Shown: positions 1 to 6,087 of the stretch, one piece after another | How the letters are laid out: each line of letters opens with the position of its first letter | Numbering within the stretch: position 1 is the stretch's first letter | Notes under the pieces: generated by a model | Seen by the model: the letters and a program-made list of their open reading frames with translations, nothing else | The model's database searches: none | What the model was told of the DNA's origin: nothing | Translations under genes and position numbers: made by a program | Source: an uncultured Eubacteriales bacterium | Lineage (GTDB): Bacteria > Bacillota > Clostridia > Peptostreptococcales > Anaerovoracaceae | Reading direction: 5' to 3' | Assembly: GCA_902793875.1 (NCBI GenBank) | Contig: CADBFL010000108.1 | Span: forward strand, 1 to 6,087 | Length of the DNA: 6,087 nucleotides

Positions 1-620
1 TCAGAGCCCTTCTCTTCCGCTGCCTTTTTCAGGACGCCGCTCACAAGCGAGCCCTCCGTCTGGGATACCACCGGGACTCCCGGTTTTATTATCCCGGCCT
101 TTTCGCGCGCGATCTTTATGATAGTGTTTCCCAGTTCGGCGGTGTGATCGAGACCTATCTGAGTGATCACGCTCACGAGCGGTTTTTCTATGGTATTGGT
201 CGAGTCGAGCCTGCCGCCGAGCCCTGTTTCGAGCACCACATAGTCCGGGTCCTGCTCTCTGAACCACAGATAGGCAGCCGCCGTGTATACCTCGAAAAAC
301 GTCGCTTCGGCGCAATGTAAAGTTTTCTTTATATTATCTGCCGCAGCCCTCACCTTTTCTTTCAGCGCGTCAAATACAGCCTGATCTATCATGCGGCGGG
401 ACCCGTCCCATATCTGGACGCGCTCGCACTCAGTCTCGAGATAAGGCGAGGTATAGAGTCCGACACTGTATCCCGCCTCCTCGAGTATGGAGGCGATCAT
501 CACTGCGGTCGAACCCTTGCCGTTCGTCCCGGCTATATGTATTGCCTTAAAGTCTTTTTCCGGATTTCCGAGCTCTTTCAGAAGAGCCTCCATCCTTTCA
601 AGTCCGTCAGAAATCGCCAT
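1..620 (-). CDS. folC: Folylpolyglutamate synthase / dihydrofolate synthase FolC, N-terminal part (runs off window)
   Basis: FolC adds glutamate to folates in an ATP-dependent cytosolic reaction, and in many bacteria also makes dihydrofolate from dihydropteroate. 206 residues are readable with no stop, so the gene continues past position 1; the family is usually about 420-430 residues. Visible signatures are the P-loop GTNGKGST (residues 31-38), TSPYL (57-61), FFEVYTAAAYLWF (108-120), LETGLGGRLDSTN (130-142), GLDHTAELGNTI (156-167) and REKAGIIKPG (172-181). The REKAGI lysine (174) matches the carbamylated lysine of the family. The ATG at 620 is the only reasonable start, because an in-frame TAG (the valS stop) lies three codons upstream. 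That leaves only five residues before the conserved GLERM helix, where B. subtilis FolC, from memory, has about 20. The order valS-folC is common in Bacillota. Identification is firm; whether it is bifunctional cannot be told. Confidence 0.95.
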   Translation of the reverse strand, partial: MAISDGLERMEALLKELGNPEKDFKAIHIAGTNGKGSTAVMIASILEEAGYSVGLYTSPYLETECERVQIWDGSRRMIDQAVFDALKEKVRAAADNIKKTLHCAEATFFEVYTAAAYLWFREQDPDYVVLETGLGGRLDSTNTIEKPLVSVITQIGLDHTAELGNTIIKIAREKAGIIKPGVPVVSQTEGSLVSGVLKKAAEEKGS

Positions 621-623
621 CGG

Positions 624-628
624 TCCCT
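624..628 (-). promoter_or_regulatory. Shine-Dalgarno of folC overlapping the valS stop
   Basis: The minus strand reads TAGGGACCGATG. The AGGGA shares bases with the valS TAG stop and lies only 3 bases before the folC ATG, which is close for a ribosome binding site. This arrangement fits translational coupling, with ribosomes ending on valS and re-initiating on folC. That reading is inferred from spacing alone. Confidence 0.5.
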
Positions 629-3293
629 ATTTCTGAAGCGCTTCGAGCCTTGCGGTCACTGTCTCCAGCATGCCGCGGTACTTCTCGCCCTTGGCCTTCT
701 CTTCGTCGATCAGATGCTGAGGCGCCTTTGAGACGAAGCCCTGATTGGCGAGCTTCTTTTCGACGCGTTCGACCTCTGACTCGAGTTTTTTCTTTTCTTT
801 GGTGAGCCTCTCGATCTCGGCTTCGATATCGACAAGGTCGCCTATCTTTACCGCGATCTCGGCGCCGTCTATGACTGCCGTCATGACGTCCTCAGGCATC
901 TCGTAGTCGCCGCCCCTTATGTCTATGCTGATGACGTTCGCGAGCTTGCGGATACGCTCCTCGACTGTCGCGATCTCGTCCGCGAGCCTGTCGGTCTTTA
1001 TGATCAGGTTGAGCTTCTTTCCCGGAGCCGCCTCGGCCTCCGCCCTGATGTTGCGGACGGCCTTCGTGACAGCCATCGTGGCGTTGATCCTCTTCACCGA
1101 CTTCGCGTAATCCATGTCAGGATCGTACTCCGGCCACCCGGCGCGGATCAGCATCGCGTCTCTTCCGGTCTTTCCCTCTTCGGCAGGCAGGCATCCCCAG
1201 ATCTCCTCCGTGATGAACGGCATGAACGGATGCAGGAATTTCAGAAGATCTCTGAGCACCTTCGTGAGCACCCATCTGACGATCTTCTTGTCCTCTTCAT
1301 CGTCGCCGTAAAGCCTGCTCTTGGTCATCTCGATGTACCAGTCGCAGAAGATGTCCCAGATGAGTTCGTAGACCTTCTGGCCCGCGAGACCGAGCTCGAA
1401 CTTGTCGAGCATCTCCGTTATGTATTTCGCGCCATCGTTCACCATCTGGAGTATCCATCTGTCCTCGTGCCTGAGTTTCGACTCGTCGTACTCCATCGGA
1501 AGCCAGCCGCCCTCTTCATCCTGCAGGTTCATGATGGTGAACCTCGAAGCGTTCCAGAGCTTGTTGGCGAAGTTCCTGGCAGCCTCTATCCTCTTAGGTA
1601 TGTATCTGGTGTCGTTTCCCGGAGAGATGCCCGTGCAGAGCATGAAGCGCAGGGCGTCGGCTCCGTACTGATCGATCGACTCGAGCGGGTCCACACCGTT
1701 TCCGAGGGACTTTGACATCTTGCGACCCTGCTCGTCCCTTACCAGACCGTGGACGAAAACATAATCGAACGGGGCGTCGCCCATGCACTCGTATCCCGAG
1801 AACACCATCCTGACGACCCAGAAGAATATGATGTCGTAGCCCGTGACGAGAACCGAGTTCGGATAGAAGTAATCCAGATCAGGCGTCTTTTCAGGCCAGC
1901 CGAGCGTCGAGAACGGCCAGAGAGCCGAGCTGAACCATGTGTCCAGGACATCCTCGTCCTGAGTGAAATGTCTGCATCCGCACTTCGGGCAGACTTCAGG
2001 CATGTGATCGGCGACCGCGATCTCTCCGCATTCGTCGCAGTAATACGCAGGGATCCTGTGTCCCCACCAGAGCTGGCGGCTGATGCACCAGTCCCTTATC
2101 TCGTAGAGCCATCTGAGGTATACCTTGCCGAACCTTTCAGGGACAAACTTCAGACGGCCGGACTCAACTGCCTCGATGGCAGGCTTTGCAAGCTCGTCCA
2201 TCTTTACGAACCACTGATCGGACATCATAGGCTCGACGGCGCTGTGGCATCTGTAGCACTTGCCGACAGGTATGGTCAGTTCCTCTGTCTTCACGAGGAA
2301 TCCGGCCTCCTCGAGTTCTCTGACCCAGGCCTTTCTGCACTCGTATCTGTCCATGCCCTCGTATTTGCCCGCATGTTCGTTCATGGTGGCGTCGTCGTTC
2401 ATGCACGAGATCATCTCAAGTCCGTGCCTCTGTCCGACCTCGAAGTCGTTAGGGTCGTGGGCAGGGGTGATCTTGACCGCGCCGGTCCCCTTTTCGGGAT
2501 CGGGATATTCGTCCGCGATGACCGGGATCTCTCTTCCCACCACCGGCAGGATGACCGTCTTTCCGACGAGGTCCTTATATCTTTCGTCATCCGGATGCAC
2601 CGCGATCGCGATATCTCCGAACATGGTCTCAGGCCTTGACGTGGCGACGGTGATGCCTTCGCCTCCGTCTGCCGCCGGATATCTGAAGTACCAGTACTTT
2701 CCGTTCTCGTCCTCGTGCTCGACCTCGGCGTCTGAAAGAGACGTCTTGCAGTCCGGGCACCAGTTGATCAGGCGGTTGCCCTTGTATATCCAGCCCTTTT
2801 CATAAAGGTCGATGAAGAACCTTACCACGGCCCTGTTGCACTGCTCGTCCATGGTGAAGCGCTCGCGCCTCCAGTCGCAGGAGTCGCCGAGCTTGCGGCA
2901 CTGCTTCGTGATGCGTCCGCCGTACTCTTTCTTCCATGCCCACGCGTGCTCTAAAAACTCTTCTCTCGTGAAGTCTCTCTTGTCGCGTCCGGTCTTCTCG
3001 CGCAGCTCGTTTGCGACCTTTACCTCGGTCGCGATGCTCGCGTGGTCGGAGCCCGGGAGCCACAGAGCGCTGTATCCCTGCATCCTCTTCCATCTGGTCA
3101 GCACGTCCTGCAGCGTCTGGTCGAGGGCGTGGCCCATGTGCAGCTGCCCCGTGATGTTCGGAGGCGGCATGACGATGGTGAATGGTTTTTTGTCCTCTTC
3201 GATGTCCGCGTCAAAAGCGCCTTCTGATTCCCACATCTCATAGATGCGGTCTTCGAAGTCCTTCGGATTGTAAGTCTTAGCCAGATTCTTCAT
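627..3293 (-). CDS. valS: Valine--tRNA ligase (ValRS)
   Basis: Class I synthetase that charges tRNA-Val with valine in the cytosol and edits mischarged threonine. With the start chosen here it has 888 residues, normal for bacterial ValRS. In order: PPPNITGQLHMGHAL with the HIGH-type motif HMGH at 52-55; WCPDC at 178-182; the CP1 editing domain with TSRPET (218-223) and AHDPNDFE (278-285); Cys pairs at 346/349, 419/422 and 435/438/440 that look zinc-binding; VTGYDIIFFW (483-492); KMSKS at 525-529; an anticodon-binding helical domain; and a C-terminal coiled-coil arm from about 822 to the end, rich in Lys and Glu. An ATG at 3302 would add Met-Ser-Lys, but GAGAGGA directly abuts it (0 bases), whereas it lies 9 bases before the ATG at 3293, so the latter is preferred. 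It ends with TAG. The gap to the alarmone synthetase is about 41 bases, so no T-box leader can precede it. Confidence 0.98.
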   Translation of the reverse strand: MKNLAKTYNPKDFEDRIYEMWESEGAFDADIEEDKKPFTIVMPPPNITGQLHMGHALDQTLQDVLTRWKRMQGYSALWLPGSDHASIATEVKVANELREKTGRDKRDFTREEFLEHAWAWKKEYGGRITKQCRKLGDSCDWRRERFTMDEQCNRAVVRFFIDLYEKGWIYKGNRLINWCPDCKTSLSDAEVEHEDENGKYWYFRYPAADGGEGITVATSRPETMFGDIAIAVHPDDERYKDLVGKTVILPVVGREIPVIADEYPDPEKGTGAVKITPAHDPNDFEVGQRHGLEMISCMNDDATMNEHAGKYEGMDRYECRKAWVRELEEAGFLVKTEELTIPVGKCYRCHSAVEPMMSDQWFVKMDELAKPAIEAVESGRLKFVPERFGKVYLRWLYEIRDWCISRQLWWGHRIPAYYCDECGEIAVADHMPEVCPKCGCRHFTQDEDVLDTWFSSALWPFSTLGWPEKTPDLDYFYPNSVLVTGYDIIFFWVVRMVFSGYECMGDAPFDYVFVHGLVRDEQGRKMSKSLGNGVDPLESIDQYGADALRFMLCTGISPGNDTRYIPKRIEAARNFANKLWNASRFTIMNLQDEEGGWLPMEYDESKLRHEDRWILQMVNDGAKYITEMLDKFELGLAGQKVYELIWDIFCDWYIEMTKSRLYGDDEEDKKIVRWVLTKVLRDLLKFLHPFMPFITEEIWGCLPAEEGKTGRDAMLIRAGWPEYDPDMDYAKSVKRINATMAVTKAVRNIRAEAEAAPGKKLNLIIKTDRLADEIATVEERIRKLANVISIDIRGGDYEMPEDVMTAVIDGAEIAVKIGDLVDIEAEIERLTKEKKKLESEVERVEKKLANQGFVSKAPQHLIDEEKAKGEKYRGMLETVTARLEALQK

Positions 3294-3302
3294 TTTGCTC
3301 AT

Positions 3303-3309
3303 TCCTCTC
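3303..3309 (-). promoter_or_regulatory. Shine-Dalgarno deciding the valS start
   Basis: The minus strand reads GAGAGGA followed at once by ATGAGCAAAATG. A ribosome binding site needs several bases of spacing, so the second ATG (3291-3293, 9 bases away) is the better start and the first (3300-3302, 0 bases away) the worse one. The rest of the gap (3310-3334) shows no hairpin or other element. Confidence 0.65.
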
Positions 3310-3334
3310 AGTTTATTCTGTACCGTCTGCCGGT

Positions 3335-4036
3335 CTACATCTCGTTATATTCGTTGCCGTTGTCGAGCACCTCGTGGCGCACCCTCGACATGATCTCGTC
3401 TATCCGGTGGAGCTCCTCGGCGCAGCCTTTCAGAGTATCCACGATCTCGTCGGAGAGCTCGCCCTTGTTCTTGTAGCGGAGCTCGTGCTCGAGGCTCGCC
3501 CACGCATTCATCACGATGCTCTGGAACTGTATCTCTACAGGCACCATCTTCCTGCTGTTCACGAGGTATACGGGCACGGACACCACTACGTGAAGGCTCC
3601 TGTAACCGCTCTCCTTGGGCTTGTCGCAGTAATCCTTCATCCGGATCATCTCGATGTCCTCCTGCGTGAGCAGCAGCTTGGACATTATCGCGATGTCCTC
3701 CTCGTAGTTGCAAATGACCCTGATGCCCGCGATGTCGAGTATCTCGCGCTTTACGACGTCAAGGTTGTTTATCGGATCATCTATCCCGTATCTGAAGGCC
3801 TTTTCCATCAGGCTGTCAAAGCTCTTGAGCCTGGACTGGACGTGGTGGATAGGCATGTATGAATGCTGCTTGTCGAAGTCGTCCGAGATGTTCTGCAGCC
3901 TCGTATCGAGTTCTCTTATCGCCGAATTGTACGAAAGGCTTATGTCGTCGATGGCCTTCTGGAGTTCTTCGTCCGTGCCCTTGAATTCGGGCATCTTCTC
4001 GCGGATCCTGTCCGCGTAATAGTATCTGAATGACAT
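3335..4036 (-). CDS. Small alarmone synthetase, GTP pyrophosphokinase family (RelP/YwaC-like)
   Basis: A 233-residue single-domain RelA/SpoT-type synthetase that would transfer pyrophosphate from ATP to GTP or GDP to make (p)ppGpp. There is no HD hydrolase domain and no TGS or ACT regulatory region, so it is a small alarmone synthetase and not a long RelA/SpoT. Visible signatures are SRLKSF (68-73), DIAGIRVIC (101-109), KDYCDKPKESGYRSLH (134-149) and VEIQFQS followed by MNAWASLEHELRYK (167-189). Aligned from memory to B. subtilis RelQ, the active-site positions are kept: Arg69, Asp101 (Mg), Arg106, Lys134, Tyr145 (guanine stacking) and Glu168 (catalytic). The overall wording and the KDY motif resemble RelP/YwaC slightly more than RelQ. 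Oddities are His64 where PIEH/PIEF is usual and Gln172-Ser173 where EIQIRT is usual. It starts 3 bases after the folD stop; an AGGAG at 4049-4053 lies 12 bases upstream, inside folD. It ends with TAG. Confidence 0.92.
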   Translation of the reverse strand: MSFRYYYADRIREKMPEFKGTDEELQKAIDDISLSYNSAIRELDTRLQNISDDFDKQHSYMPIHHVQSRLKSFDSLMEKAFRYGIDDPINNLDVVKREILDIAGIRVICNYEEDIAIMSKLLLTQEDIEMIRMKDYCDKPKESGYRSLHVVVSVPVYLVNSRKMVPVEIQFQSIVMNAWASLEHELRYKNKGELSDEIVDTLKGCAEELHRIDEIMSRVRHEVLDNGNEYNEM

Positions 4037-4039
4037 TTC

Positions 4040-4948
4040 TTACATCATCTCCTGCAAACTGATTATCCCCGTCCACCTGCTCTGCTGCTCTTTTCTGGCC
4101 GCCTTTATGATGTTCCTGAGCAGTATGGAGGTCGTTACTCTTCCTATCCCTCCCGGCACAGGCGTATACGAGAGGTCTTTGATCCTGCCGCTTTCCATGA
4201 TCTCTTCTATGTCGAGATCGCCGTGCATCTTTCCGTCGCGGCCCATGCCGGTGCCTACGTCCATCACTATCTGTCCGTCGCGGAAGTATCTGCTGTCGAA
4301 CTTCTGCGTGAGGCCCGTCGCAAGCACCACTATGTCGGCCTCGCGGCAGTATTTTACCGTGTCCTCCGGAGGAGTTCCCGAGTGGCATATCGTCACCGTC
4401 GCGTTCTCCTGGAGCATCATCATCGCGACAGGCTTTCCTACCGTGATGCTCCTTCCGAGCACCGCCACCCTGCGCCCGTCGAGCTTAATCCTGTGATGGC
4501 GGAGTATCTCCATCACGGCCTCGGCCGTGCATGCGTTGAACGTGTCCTGCGCTCCGACGAAGAGCTCCGCAATGGATTTGTCCGTTATGGCGTCCACGTC
4601 CTTTGAAGGATTGAGCATCGTCCGCAGCCGCTCCCCGTCAATACCTTCAGGGAACGGTCTCAGCAGTATTATGCCGTGCACGCTCTCGTCCTCATTGACG
4701 GCCTGCAGCGACACCTCCAGAAGAGCCTGGCTTATGTCCGCCGAGAAGTTGATGGCCTGTGTCTCGATGCCGTATATCCTGCTCTGGCGCAGTATCGCGT
4801 TCTCGTAGTACTTCTGTCCGGCGTTGTCGCCGACTCTGATCACGGCAAGCTTGGGGACTACGTCCTGCTCTGCGAACTGCCTGACAGCATCCCTTATGTA
4901 TATCTCTATTTCCTTTTTTACTCCGTCACCGTGTATCTTCCGGAACAT
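4040..4948 (-). CDS. folD: FolD family methylene-tetrahydrofolate dehydrogenase (/cyclohydrolase)
   Basis: Cytosolic one-carbon enzyme, 302 residues, that oxidises 5,10-methylene-THF to methenyl-THF with NAD(P) and, in classic members, hydrolyses this to 10-formyl-THF. The N-terminal catalytic domain has KYYENA (46-51), SVHGIILLRPFP (89-100) and NPSKDVDAI (113-121). The Rossmann domain has VAVLGRSITVGKP (161-173), ATVTICHS (183-190), VMDVGTG (228-234) and TPVPGGIGRVTT (262-273). Against human MTHFD1 from memory, Tyr52 matches Tyr48 and Asp125 matches Asp119, but the catalytic Lys56 aligns with Ile52 and Gln100 with Leu96. The family assignment is firm but cyclohydrolase activity is in doubt. 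The C-terminus carries about 14 extra residues (QSRWTGIISLQEMM). The start is supported by GGAAGGGGA (4956-4964), 7 bases before the ATG. It begins 20 bases after potC and stops 3 bases before the alarmone synthetase, so it is probably co-transcribed with both. Confidence 0.93.
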   Translation of the reverse strand: MFRKIHGDGVKKEIEIYIRDAVRQFAEQDVVPKLAVIRVGDNAGQKYYENAILRQSRIYGIETQAINFSADISQALLEVSLQAVNEDESVHGIILLRPFPEGIDGERLRTMLNPSKDVDAITDKSIAELFVGAQDTFNACTAEAVMEILRHHRIKLDGRRVAVLGRSITVGKPVAMMMLQENATVTICHSGTPPEDTVKYCREADIVVLATGLTQKFDSRYFRDGQIVMDVGTGMGRDGKMHGDLDIEEIMESGRIKDLSYTPVPGGIGRVTTSILLRNIIKAARKEQQSRWTGIISLQEMM

Positions 4949-4968
4949 CCGTCATTCCCCTTCCGGTC

Positions 4969-5760
4969 TCAGGCTGTCTCTGCGGCCGTGAACCTGTCCG
5001 CGCGGTCCTGCCTGAAATTCACGATCAGCAGGACCACGAGCGCCACGACGAATATGATGGTCGAGAGCGCGAAAAGACTCGGTCTTATGCCGATCTTGAC
5101 TTCGCTGTAAATAAGCGTCGATATGGTATTGATGCCGGCTCCTCTTGTGAAGTATGTGATGATGAAATCGTCGACCGACATCGTGAAGCTCAGCAGAAAG
5201 CCCGCCATAATGCCCGGCCTGAGTTCGGGCAGCACTATCTTTCTGAAAGCGTATCTTTCGGAGGCGCCGAGGTCGAGAGCCGCCTCAAAGAGCCTCTCAG
5301 TGTTTCTGTTGACGCGCGGCCTTACCGACAGCACGACATACGGTATGCAGAACGTCGCATGGCTGAACAGTATGGTCATGTAGCCGCGCGGAGCGCCCGC
5401 CATCAGGAAGAAGAGCATCAGCGCGATGCCCGTGACTATGTCCGCGTTGAGCATCGGTATGTTGTTCAGTCCCAGCAGCACGTTCTGCGTCCTCTGTTTC
5501 ATCCCCGCCATGCCCAGCACAGCGAGCGTTCCGACGACAGTCGCGATCAGAGCCGCGAGTATCGCTATCGAGAACGTGTTCACTATGGCTCCCATCATGA
5601 GCCTGCTGTGGAAAAGCTCGTCATACCAGTGCAGGCTGAAGCCTCCCCACACCGACATCGACTTCGTCTCGTTGAACGAGAGCACGATAAGCGTGAGTAT
5701 CGGCAGATACAGAAAGAGCATCACTATTACGATGTAGATACGTCCTAAAGCTTTTTTCAT
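4969..5760 (-). CDS. potC: Spermidine/putrescine ABC transporter permease PotC
   Basis: Inner-membrane permease that pairs with PotB to form the polyamine channel driven by the ATPase PotA and fed by the binding protein PotD. It has 263 residues, close to E. coli PotC. Hydrophobic segments lie near 8-28, 60-84, 103-121, 128-146, 185-203 and 230-249, fitting six membrane helices. The EAA loop that docks on the ATPase is clear: EAALDLGAS (159-167) followed by RKIVLPELRPGI (173-184). SFTMSVDDFIITYF (191-204) is typical of PotC. The ATG at 5760 follows GAATACAAACAA, with no Shine-Dalgarno sequence. The frame is open upstream as far as a TAA at 5851-5853, but no ATG, GTG or TTG occurs there, so this start stands. 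There is no PotD fusion, and potD does not follow; folD does. Confidence 0.95.
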   Translation of the reverse strand: MKKALGRIYIVIVMLFLYLPILTLIVLSFNETKSMSVWGGFSLHWYDELFHSRLMMGAIVNTFSIAILAALIATVVGTLAVLGMAGMKQRTQNVLLGLNNIPMLNADIVTGIALMLFFLMAGAPRGYMTILFSHATFCIPYVVLSVRPRVNRNTERLFEAALDLGASERYAFRKIVLPELRPGIMAGFLLSFTMSVDDFIITYFTRGAGINTISTLIYSEVKIGIRPSLFALSTIIFVVALVVLLIVNFRQDRADRFTAAETA

Positions 5761-5772
5761 TTGTTTGTATTC

Positions 5773-5796
5773 GTGCCCGGCAACAGCCTGCCCGGA
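5773..5796 (+). repeat. Left arm of the inverted repeat
   Basis: A 24-base arm containing the core CCGGCAACAGCC at 5777-5788. It ends 12 bases before the potC ATG, so a hairpin formed in the transcript would sit right beside the potC initiation region. Confidence 0.75.
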
Positions 5797-5886
5797 CCGT
5801 CCGCAGCCGCCGGCACTTAGCGACTGGCAAGCCGCAGGCGCAGACAGAGCTTAGTACCGCTGCGAGCGAGGCAGAGTGAGAACGCG

Positions 5887-5910
5887 TCCGGAAGGGCTGT
5901 TGCCGGACAC
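5887..5910 (-). repeat. Right arm of the inverted repeat
   Basis: A 24-base arm matching the left arm at 20 of 24 positions in inverted orientation. On its own it also contains TCCGG and CCGGA separated by 11 bases, so it could form a small local hairpin. It begins 11 bases after the potB stop. Confidence 0.75.
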
Positions 5911-5921
5911 GCTGTTCCATG

Positions 5922-6087
5922 CTATATCAGGTTCGCGCCCCCCGTTTTGTCGAATTTCTGCAGCAGCAGCATGCTGAGTAATATGAATACCATCATCACA
6001 AGCGACAGCCCCGATCCGAGGTACCAGTTCGAGTTGACGGTGAACTCCTGCTCGATGATGTTTCCGATCAGGTTGATCTTGCCTCCG
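5922..6087 (-). CDS. potB: Spermidine/putrescine ABC transporter permease PotB, C-terminal 54 residues
   Basis: Only the 3' end is inside the window, read from 6086 down to the TAG at 5922-5924. The visible residues include INLIGNIIEQEF, then NWYLGSGLSLVMMVFILLS, a last membrane helix, and a short charged tail ending KTGGANLI. The pattern of GN-I, an acidic or Gln residue, F, then N-W-P/Y-LGSALS and a hydrophobic helix is typical of the PotB C-terminus, and the position just before potC agrees. PotB is the partner permease of PotC in the polyamine importer. The assignment rests on a short piece plus context. Confidence 0.85.
   Translation of the reverse strand, partial: GGKINLIGNIIEQEFTVNSNWYLGSGLSLVMMVFILLSMLLLQKFDKTGGANLI

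Larger units (their letters stand above)
5773..5910. repeat. Inverted-repeat-bounded intergenic element between potB and potC (MITE- or REP-like candidate)
   Basis: A stretch of about 138 bases is flanked by near-matching inverted arms. The left arm begins GTGCCCGGCAACAGCC (from 5773) and the right arm, read on the minus strand from 5910, begins GTGTCCGGCAACAGCC. Over 24 bases 20 match, with a perfect 12-base core (5777-5788 against 5895-5906). One mismatch (5776/5907) becomes a G-U pair in the minus-strand RNA, so the transcript could fold into a long hairpin. A second, inner pair is CGCAGC (5802-5807) with GCTGCG (5859-5864). No coding frame is convincing and I see no clear target-site duplication. 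It could be a small non-autonomous mobile element, a dispersed palindromic repeat, or an RNA processing or stability element within the operon. There is no T-run for a classic terminator. Confidence 0.7.

Noticed and set aside
1..315. Minus-strand open frame starting with ATG at 315
   Set aside because: It is a shifted frame of folC with Arg-rich nonsense sequence. The true folC frame is open from 620 to position 1 with strong motifs.
1230..1715. Open frame of 161 codons on the plus strand
   Set aside because: Antisense shadow of valS with no recognisable family.
1749..2639. Open frame of 296 codons on the plus strand
   Set aside because: It lies wholly opposite the valS coding frame, shows no recognisable domain and is rich in Arg, Val and Asp as expected from the complement of GC-biased codons. 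It has no operon context.
3303..3334. Promoter or leader element before valS
   Set aside because: Only about 30 bases are available, with no -35/-10 pair or hairpin that I can support; a ribosome binding site explains the gap.
3816..4388. Minus-strand open frame of 190 codons across the folD/alarmone synthetase junction
   Set aside because: It overlaps two well-supported genes in a different frame and reads as a Gly/Arg/His-rich shadow.
5773..5910. Rho-independent terminator between potB and potC
   Set aside because: The hairpin arms are about 100 bases apart and no run of T follows on the minus strand, while potC lies immediately downstream in the same direction.
5621..5920. Minus-strand open frame of 99 codons beginning just after the potB stop
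   Set aside because: It crosses the inverted-repeat element and then runs into potC in the wrong frame. Its composition is Arg/Ser-rich with no family resemblance, and it has no convincing ribosome binding site.

Overview
The window is a single run of co-directional genes, all read on the minus strand. In transcription order (high to low coordinates) they are: the 3' end of potB, potC, folD, a small alarmone synthetase (RelP/YwaC-like), valS, and the 5' part of folC, which runs off the window at position 1. The base composition looks fairly GC-rich. The small alarmone synthetase, the valS-folC order and the style of the FolD and ValRS proteins suggest a GC-richer member of the Clostridia (Bacillota). 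I cannot place it more precisely without a search.

Region by region: 5922-6087 encodes the last 54 residues of the polyamine permease PotB. Positions 5761-5921 are a non-coding stretch holding an element bounded by inverted repeats, roughly 5773-5910, which separates potB from potC. PotC (4969-5760) is complete. FolD (4040-4948) follows after 20 bases, the alarmone synthetase (3335-4036) after 3 bases, and valS (627-3293, or 3302 with the other start) after a short gap with a ribosome binding site. FolC (1-620) starts 6 bases after the valS stop and in the same frame. No terminator and no gene on the plus strand can be supported. Long plus-strand open frames opposite valS are shadows of the coding bias.

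The spacing suggests one operon or a chain of translationally linked genes. It joins polyamine uptake (PotB/PotC inner-membrane channel), one-carbon/folate metabolism (FolD, FolC), the stringent-response alarmone (p)ppGpp, and charging of tRNA-Val. These processes are all tied to protein and nucleotide synthesis rate, but that link is inference.

I see ordinary housekeeping genes and no clearly new multi-gene system. The points most worth a second look are the palindrome-bounded element between potB and potC with a potC start that lacks a Shine-Dalgarno sequence, a FolD that lacks the usual cyclohydrolase Lys and Gln, and a valS with no room for a T-box leader directly downstream of an alarmone synthetase.
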